Below are positions 62,791-64,000 of a DNA stretch of 64,000 nucleotides, piece by piece (position 1 is the stretch's first letter; each line of letters begins with the position of its first letter). Origin of the DNA: Methylophaga thiooxydans DMS010 (GTDB lineage: Bacteria; Pseudomonadota; Gammaproteobacteria; Nitrosococcales; Methylophagaceae); assembly GCF_000156355.1 (NCBI RefSeq), contig NZ_GG657899.1, positions 485,910-549,909 on the forward strand, written 5' to 3'. Both the position numbers and the translations under genes were made by a program. The notes beneath the pieces were generated by a model. It saw only the letters and a list, made by a program, of their open reading frames with translations, was not told where the DNA came from and searched no databases.

Positions 62791-64000
<1,210 letters not shown>

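Overview
The window is a gene-dense chromosomal segment of a halotolerant methylotrophic gammaproteobacterium, most likely Methylophaga or a close relative. Three things point there together: a full ectoine operon (ectA-ectB-ectC plus a dedicated aspartokinase) behind a MarR regulator and an operator that matches the EctR1 site I remember from Methylomicrobium alcaliphilum; the methanol dehydrogenase accessory cluster mxaRSACKL next to a two-component system of the MxaY/MxaX type; and an orphan pqqA encoding the 23-residue precursor of PQQ. Housekeeping genes (dnaE, accA, tilS, pyrG, queA, trmJ, fumC, bioA) are of gammaproteobacterial type. I see no prophage, insertion sequence, integron or CRISPR array.

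Layout. 1-4.1 kb: partial MocR-type regulator, ccoG, a Tas-like aldo/keto reductase and a decayed EAL-domain remnant. 4.0-12.9 kb: osmoadaptation block: MarR regulator and CheW on the minus strand, then ectA, ectB, ectC, ask, a membrane/TPR protein and two sodium-coupled symporters on the plus strand. 12.9-22.1 kb: a tightly coupled lipid-modification operon (desaturase, flavin amine oxidase-like protein, DUF1365, CFA-type methyltransferase, DUF2878, DUF1295, second CFA-type methyltransferase) ending in a sensor kinase, with a divergent chalcone isomerase-like protein and a convergent response regulator. 22.2-26.8 kb: Fur-box-controlled bfd, bfr, a third CFA synthase, and an NfeD/stomatin pair. 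26.8-31.9 kb: fumC with DUF2789, an HTH-receiver fusion, and a kinase/receiver pair. 31.9-36.8 kb: tRNA-Leu(CAA), queA, trmJ, cysE, and a reduced isc operon (iscR-iscS-iscA) behind a near-consensus IscR box. 36.8-43.2 kb: an M14-peptidase/GCS2-ligase pair, bioA, pqqA, ahpC, ahpF. 43.2-52.2 kb: the methanol oxidation regulatory and maturation block, including a duplicated mxaC-like gene and an unrecognised four-helix membrane protein. 52.3-64.0 kb: L,D-transpeptidase, nagZ, MscS-type channel, dnaE, pilU, accA, tilS and the 5' part of pyrG.

How it fits together. PQQ (pqqA) and the Mxa accessory proteins serve methanol dehydrogenase, whose structural genes mxaFJGI are not here. Ectoine synthesis and Na+-coupled solute uptake fit a marine or saline habitat. 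The lipid operon, the peroxiredoxin system and iron storage fit defence against oxidative and membrane stress. The least explained parts are the lipid operon with its three CFA-type methyltransferases and two-component system, the CheW gene between ectR and ectA, and the extra members of the mxa cluster.
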